From positions 1 through 35,703 of the forward strand of contig JAITKV010000015.1 in the NCBI GenBank assembly GCA_031278215.1: a stretch of DNA of 35,703 nt, read 5' to 3'. Below the pieces are notes generated by a model that was given only the letters and a program-made list of their open reading frames with translations, was not told where the DNA came from and ran no database searches. Position numbers and translations under genes: made by a program. The DNA is from Spirochaetaceae bacterium. GTDB lineage: Bacteria; Spirochaetota; Spirochaetia; Treponematales; Breznakiellaceae. This document shows positions 1-7,100 of the stretch, piece after piece; the first letter of the stretch is position 1, and every line of letters starts with the position of its first letter.

Positions 1-60
1 GAGAGCAATGAACAGCTTCTTGTCGAGGCGGAACAGCAACAGCGGATCCTCGGCCGTCAT
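1..60 (-). CDS. Possible 5' fragment of an unidentified gene
   Basis: Reading leftward from an ATG at 60, 20 codons stay open to the window edge (start MTAEDPLLLF). An AAGGA lies about 9 nt upstream, so a real gene start is possible. Its codons (CTG, CTC, CGC, AAG) differ from the CTT/CGG-rich usage of the rest of the window, so a foreign or chimeric contig end is possible. The plus strand also has short open tails here ending at 76 and 96, and the terminator at 124-157 would suit a plus-strand gene better. I cannot decide between these readings and recognise no family. Confidence 0.25.
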   Translation of the reverse strand, partial: MTAEDPLLLFRLDKKLFIAL

Positions 61-123
61 CGTCGGCGTTCCTTAGCGGCCTTGTTTTTGCGCTGAAATG
101 AACTTCCCCGCTATGGGTACGAA

Positions 124-157
124 GGCGGGCCGTCTTTCGGGGCGGCCCGCCTTTTTT
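124..157 (+). terminator. Rho-independent terminator
   Basis: A perfect 9-bp GC stem (GGCGGGCCG at 124-132 and CGGCCCGCC at 143-151) with a 10-nt loop is followed directly by six T. The orientation serves a plus-strand gene ending left of here. Read on the minus strand it lacks a U tract, so it is unlikely to end the ADP-ribosylglycohydrolase gene. Confidence 0.8.
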
Positions 158-202
158 ACAATAGTACGTGTTGTTGTAACAATCGGGGTTTTGGGATAAA
201 CA

Positions 203-1036
203 TCAGGGAGATTTGCAGCCATACCCGCTGCCTTTTTTTCTATACTTTTTCGAAAACGGTATTACCACATCCTGCATTAAATCAGGCCCCAGAATAACCC
301 GGACAAAGCCGGCAATATCTTCGGGGATTTTCCCATAAAACGCTTCGGCGATGCCGCCGGTGACGGCCGCGATGGTATCACTGTCGCCGCCTATGGACAC
401 CGCCAGCCGCACGGCGTTTTCATAATCAGAACTTTCCAGAAACGCGATGATCGCTTCCGGCGCCGAACCCTGGCAGCTCACGTCAAATTCATACGCCGGC
501 CGTATTTCATCAATGGTGCGGTCAAGATCATAGCCAAAGGCGTCAACGATGAATTGTTTAATGGCATCCTTGCTTTTTCCCGTGCGGGCCAGGAAAACGG
601 CGGCCGCGGCGGCCTGGGCGCCTTTAATGCCTTCAGGGTGGTTATGGGTAACCGCCGCGCTCTTTTCAGCCTCGGCCAGCACATCGTCAATGCTGCCGCA
701 ATACCATCCGACAGGACTTGCGCGCATGGCCGAACCATTGCCCCAGCTGTTATACGGTTTAGGATCATCATCGTAAAGCCATGAGTTAAAATTGCCGCCG
801 TATCCCCTATGGGGATATTTTCTGCCAAAACGCCGGTACGCTTTGGCGTAATCAGCGCCGCCACCGGTTTGACGCAGGATCGCGTACATTGTGGCCATGG
901 TAAGAACGCTGTCATCAGTAAAAAAAGTATCGTCGGTAAATAACTCAAAATCCGGCGATTTTACATTGTTAAATTCGTAGGACGAACCAATGATATCGCC
1001 GGCGATTGCCCCAAGAATATATCTTTCCCCGGACAT
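203..1036 (-). CDS. ADP-ribosylglycohydrolase family protein
   Basis: This is a DraG/ARH-type hydrolase, a cytosolic family that removes ADP-ribose from proteins or small molecules using a binuclear Mg2+ site. The family motifs are in order: GAIAGDIIGS near the N-terminus, FTDDSVLTMA (metal ligands) around residue 40, NGSAMRASPVG near 100, THNHPEGIKGAQA near 130, and IGGDSDTIAA near 220, which carries the C-terminal metal-binding Asp residues. Length (277 aa) is normal for bacterial single-domain members. An in-frame TTG exists two codons upstream, but GGGGGA sits 6-7 nt before the ATG at 1036, so the ATG is preferred. It stands alone with no partner ADP-ribosyltransferase or toxin beside it, so the substrate cannot be named. 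Confidence 0.88.
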   Translation of the reverse strand: MSGERYILGAIAGDIIGSSYEFNNVKSPDFELFTDDTFFTDDSVLTMATMYAILRQTGGGADYAKAYRRFGRKYPHRGYGGNFNSWLYDDDPKPYNSWGNGSAMRASPVGWYCGSIDDVLAEAEKSAAVTHNHPEGIKGAQAAAAAVFLARTGKSKDAIKQFIVDAFGYDLDRTIDEIRPAYEFDVSCQGSAPEAIIAFLESSDYENAVRLAVSIGGDSDTIAAVTGGIAEAFYGKIPEDIAGFVRVILGPDLMQDVVIPFSKKYRKKGSGYGCKSP

Positions 1037-1122
1037 AACCAATCCCCCTTTGTGTCAAAAACCAGGAGTATCATATCCTTTGCGGATTTTTTATACAATG
1101 GCGGGGAACCCTGGCAAATGCT

Positions 1123-1632
1123 TTACTTCATTTCCGGCAGATACTTCCAGTACCGCTTTGGCATAAACTGCCGCTGTAGTTCCGGATTGGTCCGGTCCGT
1201 GTTGTTTATTGACCGGTGATACTCCCGCCAAAGTTCTTCCCAGGGATCCGCGGATTCCTCTGCCGTAAAAGCCGGTGTATCCAGTCCGGCGGTCCGGCCA
1301 TGACGGAGCCGGTACAGGGCCGGTTTTTTTCCCCGGTCCCGCAGCAACACCAGGTTCCGTTTTTCGTCCACAATCGCCCAGGGAAGGCTGCCGAAGCGGA
1401 GTAAAAAGTGATCCCCCAGCAGGGGAAGGATAAAATAGTCCGGGGCGCAGCGGGCCAGGTACCGGCCCCGGCGGTCAGGGCTAAAGCGAAGAAACCCCCG
1501 AAGCCGGTCGAATTCTTTCCACATTTTGTAGGCCCGGTCTCCCTTTTTTGAAGAACCCCGAAGATATGCCCGCAGCTTTAGTTTTTCAAGCGCCGGGGGC
1601 GGATCCGGTTCCGTATCAAATAATTCATCCAT
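1123..1632 (-). CDS. DUF4130 domain protein, partner of radical SAM repair protein (short form)
   Basis: The 169-aa product matches the DUF4130 domain found in the family called 'probable DNA metabolism protein', which is almost always encoded next to the radical-SAM protein at 1673. Recognisable parts are GFLRF, the stretch from DYFILPLLGDHF to WAIVDEKR, and the C-terminal signature QRQFMPKRYWKYLPE. Known family members are usually about 250 aa with an N-terminal region of roughly 80 aa before DUF4130. Here that region is absent and only 40 nt separate this start from the upstream stop, so this is a domain-only version. AGGAG lies 6 nt before the ATG. A duplicated ribosome-binding site and a 9-codon upstream frame precede it. 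Its biochemical activity is unknown; nucleic-acid modification or repair is inferred from the pairing. Confidence 0.8.
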   Translation of the reverse strand: MDELFDTEPDPPPALEKLKLRAYLRGSSKKGDRAYKMWKEFDRLRGFLRFSPDRRGRYLARCAPDYFILPLLGDHFLLRFGSLPWAIVDEKRNLVLLRDRGKKPALYRLRHGRTAGLDTPAFTAEESADPWEELWREYHRSINNTDRTNPELQRQFMPKRYWKYLPEMK

Positions 1633-1651
1633 GGGATTCTCCTGGTTTCAT
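1625..1651 (-). other. Nine-codon upstream frame and duplicated RBS before the DUF4130 gene
   Basis: On the minus strand, two near-identical blocks of CCAGGAG(G/A)ATCCCATG occur 19 nt apart. The second is the RBS and start of the DUF4130 gene. The first gives a separate ATG at 1651 with a better Shine-Dalgarno (AGGAGG) and encodes MKPGESHG followed by TGA. That stop overlaps the true start region in the +1 frame. It could be a translational-coupling leader or simply a small tandem duplication. Confidence 0.45.
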
Positions 1652-1672
1652 GGGATCCTCCTGGGGGATCTT

Positions 1673-2965
1673 TTAATCCTGCCGCGGGTCAAAAAGCGGC
1701 AGTTGGGGGTCCGCCTTTTCTGCGCCCAGGATGCCCGTCATTACTGCGGGATTGTCCAGGGGCGGCGGACCGCCGGCAAAACGGCCCCCCAGGGTAACAA
1801 AGTACCGGGCCCTTTTAAAAATTACCCCCAGCCGGGAAAGTCCGGTAAAACTAAGGGCCTGGCGGCGTCTGATTTCTATGATCCGCCGGGCGGAACGGAC
1901 CCCCAGGCCCGGAACCCGCAGCAGTTCTTCGTAGGAGGCGGTTTTAAGTTCCAGGGGAAAAAAATTCAAATGCCGAAGCGCCCAGGCAAGTTTAGGGTCA
2001 AAGGTCCTGTCCAGGTTGGGCCCCCCGTCAAACAGTTCCCGGATCTGGTAATGGTAGAACCGGAGCAGCCAGTCCGCCTGGTACAGCCGGTGTTCCCTAA
2101 GGAGCAAATTCCCCTGCTCCGCCGGGGGAAGCCTTCCCACGGGCGCATAGGCCGAATAATACACCCGCCGTAGTTCATATTTCCGGTACAGGGCGGAAGA
2201 CAGGCCCATGATTGTTCTGTCATCTTCGGCGCTGGCCCCTACTACAAGCTGGGTGCTTTGACCCCCGGGGGCAAAGGCCGGAACATGCCGAAGCCGGCGG
2301 CGGTCTTCCCCCGTCTCGGCGGAAGCCTCCCATACCTGGCCCATGGCGCCGAAAATAAGCTTTCCCGATTTTTGGGGGGCCAGGGAGCGAAGGCTCTTTT
2401 CCGTGGGAAGTTCTATGTTGGCGCTAAGCCGGTCTGCCCAACGTCCCGCCTCCCGGATAAGGTTTTCCCCGGAACCGGGAATAATCTTTAGATGAATGTA
2501 ACCGCCGTAGCCCCCCTGGGTACGAAGCTTCTTTGCGGTTTCAATAAGTTTGCACATAACGATGTCCGGATCCGAAAAAATCCCGGAAGAAAGAAACAAG
2601 CCTTCGATGTAATTGCGCCGGTAAAATTCGCAGGTTAGGGTAAACAGCTCTTCGCTTGTAAAGGACGTCCGGAGAATGTCCGCCGAAACCCGGTTGGCGC
2701 AGTACGCGCAGTCGTAGCGGCATACATTGGAATACAACACCTTAAGAAGGCTGACGCAGCGCCCGTCCCCGGTCCACGAATGGCAGATCCCGGCGGGCGC
2801 CCGCACCCCGAAGGAACCCTGGCCCGCCGGCGCCCTTTCTGCAGCGGCCCCCCGGCAGAGGCCCCCCGCGGGTTTTGCCGGGGGGCTTGGACTCCCCGCC
2901 GAAGTACAGGACGCGTCGTATTTTGCGGCCCCCGCAAGGATGGCAAGTTTCTGCGGCAGTTCCAT
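1673..2965 (-). CDS. Putative DNA modification/repair radical SAM protein
   Basis: This matches the radical-SAM family named 'putative DNA modification/repair radical SAM protein'. It opens with MELPQKLAILAGAAKYDASC, has GICHSW..DGRC, and then the cluster motif CRYDCAYC (a CxxxCxYC-type motif binding the 4Fe-4S/SAM centre) around residue 85. A C-terminal helix-hairpin-helix (VPGLGVRSARRIIEIRR) suggests DNA or RNA binding. Between AKYDASC and GICHSW is a lineage-specific Pro/Ala/Gly-rich insert of about 30 aa. I chose the second ATG (2965): family members begin M-E-L/x-x-x-K-L, the first ATG (2971) has no Shine-Dalgarno, and a -10 box ends 7 nt before the second. It is followed 40 nt later by its DUF4130 partner. 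Confidence 0.88.
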   Translation of the reverse strand: MELPQKLAILAGAAKYDASCTSAGSPSPPAKPAGGLCRGAAAERAPAGQGSFGVRAPAGICHSWTGDGRCVSLLKVLYSNVCRYDCAYCANRVSADILRTSFTSEELFTLTCEFYRRNYIEGLFLSSGIFSDPDIVMCKLIETAKKLRTQGGYGGYIHLKIIPGSGENLIREAGRWADRLSANIELPTEKSLRSLAPQKSGKLIFGAMGQVWEASAETGEDRRRLRHVPAFAPGGQSTQLVVGASAEDDRTIMGLSSALYRKYELRRVYYSAYAPVGRLPPAEQGNLLLREHRLYQADWLLRFYHYQIRELFDGGPNLDRTFDPKLAWALRHLNFFPLELKTASYEELLRVPGLGVRSARRIIEIRRRQALSFTGLSRLGVIFKRARYFVTLGGRFAGGPPPLDNPAVMTGILGAEKADPQLPLFDPRQD

Positions 2966-2972
2966 AGACATT

Positions 2973-3001
2973 ACTATACATTAGTTTAGTATATAATACA
3001 A
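2973..3001 (-). promoter_or_regulatory. Sigma70-type promoter of the radical SAM gene (leaderless geometry)
   Basis: On the minus strand: TTGTAT (3001-2996), a 17-bp spacer, and TATAGT (2978-2973). The ATG at 2965 begins 7 nt after the -10 box, so transcription should start at or next to the start codon. The same AT-rich block holds a TATAAT on the plus strand (2992-2997) that could serve aroC, but no convincing -35 goes with it. Confidence 0.5.
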
Positions 3002-3119
3002 GGGCTTTCCTTATATTCCCAAAGCGCCGGAAAGAACCTATACTTTTTTTACCGCCGCCGGACCGCCGCCGGGTCTATGGTGTATACGCGGAATTTACAA
3101 ATGCCACAAAGGAGCAGCC

Positions 3120-4301
3120 ATGGGGGGCAGCAGTTTTGGTACCCTTTTCCGGGTAAGTACCTTTGGGGAGTCCCACGGCCCCGCCTTGGGCTGCGTGGTG
3201 GACGGCTGTCCCGCGGGGATCCCCCTTTCCGTGGAGGACATACGGCGGGATCTGCAGCGCCGCCGGCCCGGCCGCGGCGCCGGAAGTACCGAGCGAAACG
3301 AGGATGACGAGCCGGAAATTCTTTCCGGGGTCTACGAGGGCAAAACCCTGGGCACCCCCATAGCGATCCTTATGCGAAACAAGGATCAGCGTTCAGAGGA
3401 TTACGGGGCCCTAAACGATCTATACCGCCCCGGCCACGCCGATTGGACCTGGGAGGCAAAATACGGCCTTCGGGATCCCCGGGGAGGGGGCCGCAGTTCC
3501 GGCAGGGAAACCGCAGGCCGGGTTGCCGCCGGCGCCGTGGCCCGGACCTTTCTTGCCCGCAGAGGCATTGTGGTACAGGCCTGGACCGCCTCTATCGGGG
3601 GAATATACGCCCCCCTCCGGGGAGACGAAGACTTTGATCCGGCCGAGGCGGAACGGAATTCCCTGCGGGTCCCCGGAAAAAGGGCCGCGGAACTGATTGA
3701 AGCGCGGCTGGCGGAGTTAAAAAAAGCGGGGGACAGCGCCGGGGGCCTTGTGTCCTGCCGTATTTCGGGGCTTTCACCGGGCCTTGGGGAGCCGGTTTTT
3801 GACAAACTGCCGGCGATCCTGGGCCGGGCGGTTCTTTCCATCGGGGCCTGCAAGGGAATTCAATTCGGCGCAGGTTTTGCCGCCGCCGGATCAACGGGTT
3901 CGGCCCATAACGATACGCCGGTGCGGAAAACCGAAAACCCCGGCGCCTCCGCGGGTGGAACCGGGCCGCCCCCGCCGGGAAATGAAACGGGCCTGCCCCC
4001 GGAAGGCGAAAGGGCCCTGCCCCCGGGACCGCCGGATATTTCGTTTAAAACCAACAATGCGGGGGGGACCCTGGGGGGCATTTCTACGGGAATGGATGTG
4101 GAATTCCAAGCCGCCTTTAAACCCGTGGCGTCAATTTCGCAGCCCCAAAGGACCCTGGACCGGAGCGGGGCCGAACGGGAACTTTCCGTTTTAGGGCGCC
4201 ACGATGTGTGCATCGTCCCCCGGGTTGTACCGGTGGTGGAGGCCATGGCCGCCCTGGTTCTGGCGGATCTTGTCCTGCGGCACAGGACCGCCAGGGCATA
4301 A
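3120..4301 (+). CDS. aroC: Chorismate synthase
   Basis: The enzyme converts 5-enolpyruvylshikimate-3-phosphate to chorismate, the last shared step of the shikimate pathway, using reduced FMN. Signatures are GESHGPALG near residue 16, the basic RRRPGRGAGSTERNEDD block near 50, RGGGRSSGRETAGRVAAGAVA near 120 and NNAGGTLGGISTG near 320. At 393 aa it is somewhat long because of a Pro/Gly/Glu-rich insert of about 45 aa after AHNDTPV (roughly residues 265-310). Family members go almost directly from there to the NNAGG motif. AAAGGAG lies 5 nt before the ATG. The next gene, tag, starts 37 nt after the stop and probably shares the transcript. No other aro gene is nearby. Confidence 0.95.
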   Translation: MGGSSFGTLFRVSTFGESHGPALGCVVDGCPAGIPLSVEDIRRDLQRRRPGRGAGSTERNEDDEPEILSGVYEGKTLGTPIAILMRNKDQRSEDYGALNDLYRPGHADWTWEAKYGLRDPRGGGRSSGRETAGRVAAGAVARTFLARRGIVVQAWTASIGGIYAPLRGDEDFDPAEAERNSLRVPGKRAAELIEARLAELKKAGDSAGGLVSCRISGLSPGLGEPVFDKLPAILGRAVLSIGACKGIQFGAGFAAAGSTGSAHNDTPVRKTENPGASAGGTGPPPPGNETGLPPEGERALPPGPPDISFKTNNAGGTLGGISTGMDVEFQAAFKPVASISQPQRTLDRSGAERELSVLGRHDVCIVPRVVPVVEAMAALVLADLVLRHRTARA

Positions 4302-4338
4302 CGGGCCGTTCCGCAGGATCGGCGCAAAGGATAAATTT

Positions 4339-4941
4339 ATGAAACGCTGTGAATGGTGCGGAACCTCGGATCTCTATGTTCACTACCATGATACCGAATG
4401 GGGTGTTCCGGTATTCGATGACCGCAGACATTTTGAATTTCTTGTGCTGGAATCGGCCCAGGCGGGTTTAAGCTGGCTTACGGTGCTTAAAAAACGGGAA
4501 AATTACCGTAGGGCCTACGACGGTTTTGATCCGGAAAAGGCCGCCCGGTACACGGAAAAGAAAAAAGAAAAACTCCTCGCCGATCCGGGTATAATCCGCA
4601 ACCGCCTTAAGATCGAAGCTTCCATAACAAACGCCCGGGAATTTTTAAAGATACAAAAAGAATTCGGCAGTTTTTCCGGCTATATCAAGGAATTTGCCGG
4701 TCCCAGGCCGGTGCTTGGAAAGTGGAAAAGCCTTTCGGAGATTCCCGCCCGAACCGGGCTTTCGGACCGTGTCGCCGCGGATATGAAAAAGCGGGGTTTT
4801 CGTTTTTTGGGCAGCATCATCATGTATTCCCACATGCAGGCCACGGGCGTCATTAATGATCACGTCATAGGGTGTTTTCGCCGAAAGGAAATTATAAGGC
4901 TGGCGTCTAACCCTTCCGTACATACAGGGGCAGGGAAGTAA
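4339..4941 (+). CDS. tag: DNA-3-methyladenine glycosylase I
   Basis: This cytosolic base-excision repair enzyme removes 3-methyladenine from alkylated DNA. The zinc-site residues of the E. coli enzyme are present: Cys4 and His17 at the N-terminus, and the His and Cys of INDHVIGC near the C-terminus. Glu38 (VLESAQAGLSW), which contacts the base, and Trp46 are also in place. Length is 200 aa, close to the family norm. The open frame extends upstream to 4204 inside aroC, but the family start MKRCEWC and an AAAGGA 8 nt before it fix the ATG at 4339. The last 35 nt overlap the convergent DUF6941-like gene. Confidence 0.95.
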   Translation: MKRCEWCGTSDLYVHYHDTEWGVPVFDDRRHFEFLVLESAQAGLSWLTVLKKRENYRRAYDGFDPEKAARYTEKKKEKLLADPGIIRNRLKIEASITNAREFLKIQKEFGSFSGYIKEFAGPRPVLGKWKSLSEIPARTGLSDRVAADMKKRGFRFLGSIIMYSHMQATGVINDHVIGCFRRKEIIRLASNPSVHTGAGK

Positions 4942-5293
4942 TTTCTTTTTCGTCAATATGAAGGACAAAGTTTACCACCCCCGCGGATTTAAAATGCAGG
5001 TTGGAAATGGTAAAAACCAGGTGCGACACCGCCGTGGCGTTCCCCGCCCCCTTAACCTCCACGCTTCCGGTTACGGGTTCTATGCTTATCTCTCCGTCCA
5101 GGTCCCTGGCTTCGATGCGGAAAGAATGGCGGCTAAACTCCCATAGATCAAACCGGATGCGGATTACCACCGAAAGCTGGGGATGAATGCAGGGAAAGGA
5201 CCGGGAAATGATCGTGTCAAAGGTGCCGACAATGGTAAGCTTGCCGCCGCATTCCTGGGCAAAATCACAGAAAGTAAACAATTCTGTTTTCAC
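4907..5293 (-). CDS. Small DUF6941-like protein
   Basis: The 128-aa product has a beta-rich pattern (LTIVGTFDTII, LSVVIRIRFDLWE, FRIEARDLDGE) and resembles the family I know as DUF6941, whose function is not established. No signal peptide or membrane segment is visible, so it is probably cytosolic. The start codon is GTG and overlaps the stop of the GGDEF gene by 4 nt (GTGA), so it is translationally coupled as the third gene of the V4R-GGDEF operon. Its 3' end overlaps tag on the other strand by 35 nt. The family assignment is from memory of the pattern and is moderate. Confidence 0.7.
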   Translation of the reverse strand: MKTELFTFCDFAQECGGKLTIVGTFDTIISRSFPCIHPQLSVVIRIRFDLWEFSRHSFRIEARDLDGEISIEPVTGSVEVKGAGNATAVSHLVFTISNLHFKSAGVVNFVLHIDEKEITSLPLYVRKG

Positions 5294-6330
5294 GTCTCGC
5301 CCACATCCCGAATAACCGGAATCTGTCCGGCAAATTCTTTTGATTGTTCGGGATCGTAAAGGATCACCCGGTTCCGCCCCGCCCGCTTAGCGGCATAGAG
5401 GGCCGTATCGGCGTCGCTGATAAGCTTTTTTACATATTCCTTATCTTCCGTAAAGGTTTCCATGGAATTTTCCACTATCCCAAAACTGGCATATACCGAC
5501 ATAAGGCCGTTTTCCATGGCCACCGGGGTTTCGGCAAGGGTCTTTCGCAGCCGTTCAACAACGGTAACCACCGAGTTTTTATCTATCCGCGAAAAAAAGA
5601 TGGTAAATTCTTCGCCCCCATATCTCCCCAGAAAATCGTTTTTTCGTAAGCCCGCCGAAATAACCTTAACCACATGACGCAGGGTTTCGTCCCCCGCCAG
5701 ATGCCCGTAGGTGTCGTTAAATTGTTTAAAATGATCGATGTCCATCAGGGCCAGGCAGCAGGGAATAGAAAATACCGCGGCCTCTTTTAAGTCCATCACC
5801 GCCCGGTCAATAAAGGATTGGCGGTTAAGAATTCCCGTAAGGGGATCGTGGCTGGCAAGGAATTTAAACCGGGCCTCGCTCTTTTGCAGGGCCTCCACCG
5901 CCGAATTACGGTGGGCTACCTCGCTGCGCAGTTCATCGTTCAGGGCTATAAGGGCCTCTTCTTTCTGCCGCAGGGCGGTACGGGAATGGTTAAGCTGCCG
6001 GACCATGTTGTTAAAGGCCGTAGAGAACTCGCCCATAAAGCGGATCTCCTGGGTAAAATCCCCCTTCTCCACCATCTGAACCTGCCAGATCAGGTGTCTT
6101 AGGTGGGCCTGCAGGGCTTTAAGGCAGCCCGGAATAATGCCCCGGATCGTTATGGCAGGAGAAAAATCCCCGGCAGAAAAACATAAAAGCACCTCCCGGA
6201 TGGTCTTTAGTTCGTCATGAATTTGCCGAAGCAGCGGATCCTCCGCCAGATCCCCTTCCAGATCGGGGATCTTGTAATCCCGCAGGAGTTTTCTAATATG
6301 CTCTAAAACTTTTCCAGTGGGGTCCTCCAT
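5290..6330 (-). CDS. Diguanylate cyclase (GGDEF domain)
   Basis: This enzyme should make cyclic di-GMP from two GTP. The catalytic domain (about residues 165-335) begins FLASHDPLTGILNR and has the active-site loop GRYGGEEF. The product-inhibition I-site RxxD (RKND) lies five residues before it, so both catalysis and feedback look intact. The N-terminal half has no membrane segment. It shows two HAMP-like stretches (SAGDFSPAITIRG and EKGDFTQEIRFMGEFSTAFNNM) and then a coiled coil (roughly residues 110-160), typical of signal-relay linkers. The gene starts 6 nt after the V4R gene and overlaps the next gene by 4 nt. Input is probably delivered by the V4R protein. A possible c-di-GMP receptor (PilZ protein, 33357-34142) is encoded elsewhere in the window. 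Confidence 0.93.
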   Translation of the reverse strand: MEDPTGKVLEHIRKLLRDYKIPDLEGDLAEDPLLRQIHDELKTIREVLLCFSAGDFSPAITIRGIIPGCLKALQAHLRHLIWQVQMVEKGDFTQEIRFMGEFSTAFNNMVRQLNHSRTALRQKEEALIALNDELRSEVAHRNSAVEALQKSEARFKFLASHDPLTGILNRQSFIDRAVMDLKEAAVFSIPCCLALMDIDHFKQFNDTYGHLAGDETLRHVVKVISAGLRKNDFLGRYGGEEFTIFFSRIDKNSVVTVVERLRKTLAETPVAMENGLMSVYASFGIVENSMETFTEDKEYVKKLISDADTALYAAKRAGRNRVILYDPEQSKEFAGQIPVIRDVGET

Positions 6331-6336
6331 CGGGAA

Positions 6337-6864
6337 TTAGGGCGTTACTTTTGCCTCGAAACGGCAGGTCCGGGACCCGGTGCACCAGCAGTCGATTTCC
6401 CGTACATCAAAACCCTTTCCGCTAAAAGATTCTAATACCCCCTGAATAAAACCCTCGTCGTACACACAGACCACGTCGGAGGTATCCGGAAGCCCCGAAC
6501 AATCCAGGTCTTCGTCCACCGTAAAGACAAACCGGGAATTGTCCTGCTGGGCAGATTCAACCCGGAAAATGCCTATTCCCAGGGCATTGAAGGATTCCTG
6601 GACCTTGGCGGCCAGGGAAGCCACATCGGTGGCTTCGCTTAGAAATTTTTTAAAGAATTCTTTCCCCGCCATAAGTCCCGCCTGCCGAAAAAGCTTATCC
6701 GCCATCTCGGTGCCATACTGCTGTTCCAGAATATCCCTAAGGGTAAACTGAAAAAGACGGTATACCTCTATTCGTGTACTTGGCCCCAGGCTGGGTCTGG
6801 CCAGCTGCATATCGGCGCCCACCGTGTTATCCCAGTCGAATTTGTATTTGCGCAAATTTTCCAT
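6337..6864 (-). CDS. V4R-domain ligand sensor protein
   Basis: The 175-aa protein matches the V4R (4-vinyl reductase) small-molecule-binding domain. The typical C-terminal cysteine motif reads CWCTGSRTCRF, and the core is an alpha/beta fold around FNALGIGIFRVE and FVFTVDEDLDCSG. V4R domains bind hydrocarbon-like or porphyrin-intermediate ligands and often act as sensory inputs, sometimes with metal at the cysteines. Here it is a stand-alone protein encoded directly before a diguanylate cyclase that lacks its own sensor, so it plausibly controls that enzyme (inference). GGGAG lies about 10 nt before the ATG. A dispersed hairpin repeat fills the upstream gap toward dnaE. Confidence 0.82.
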   Translation of the reverse strand: MENLRKYKFDWDNTVGADMQLARPSLGPSTRIEVYRLFQFTLRDILEQQYGTEMADKLFRQAGLMAGKEFFKKFLSEATDVASLAAKVQESFNALGIGIFRVESAQQDNSRFVFTVDEDLDCSGLPDTSDVVCVYDEGFIQGVLESFSGKGFDVREIDCWCTGSRTCRFEAKVTP

Positions 6865-6896
6865 AAACTTGTATCTCCCTTCTTATTTTAAACATT

Positions 6897-7004
6897 ATTG
6901 GACTTGTTCAATAAGCGGTTGCTTATTGAACGGTCCTTGCAAAATGCTCCGCATTTTGCCGGTTTTTAGCGGAAGTTGTTTAAAAATTAAAGGTTTTAAA
7001 CAAC
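6897..7004 (-). repeat. Dispersed palindromic element, family A, copy 1 (full length, inverted)
   Basis: Three hairpins in a row. The first is GGAC..TTCAATAAGC/GCTTATTGAA..GTCC at 6900-6936. The second is a perfect 9-bp hairpin GCAAAATGC/GCATTTTGC at 6939-6959. The third is a perfect 11-bp hairpin GTTGTTTAAAA/TTTTAAACAAC at 6975-7004. A conserved TAGCGGAA-type linker joins the last two. Same architecture as the copies at 17776 and 29874 but in reverse orientation. A 10-nt sequence AACATTATTG occurs at both ends (6891-6900 and 7002-7011), possibly a target-site duplication. It lies between the divergent V4R and dnaE genes. Confidence 0.75.
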
Positions 7005-7063
7005 ATTATTGTAAAAAAGTAGTTTTATGATACAGCATTCTCCGTAAAGATGGAATAGGAAAG

Positions 7064-7093
7064 TTGAAATTTCAAGGCTTTTACGGTTACTAT
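7064..7093 (+). promoter_or_regulatory. Sigma70-type promoter of the dnaE operon (leaderless geometry)
   Basis: TTGAAA (7064-7069), an 18-bp spacer and TACTAT (7088-7093). The dnaE ATG starts 7 nt after the -10 box and no Shine-Dalgarno precedes it, so the mRNA probably starts at the A of the ATG. Confidence 0.55.
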
Positions 7094-7100
7094 ATATGCC

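Noticed and set aside
6891-7011. Insertion sequence or transposase at the family A copy
   Set aside because: There is no transposase gene and the element is only about 108 bp. The AACATTATTG pair may be a target duplication, but the other copies show none clearly.
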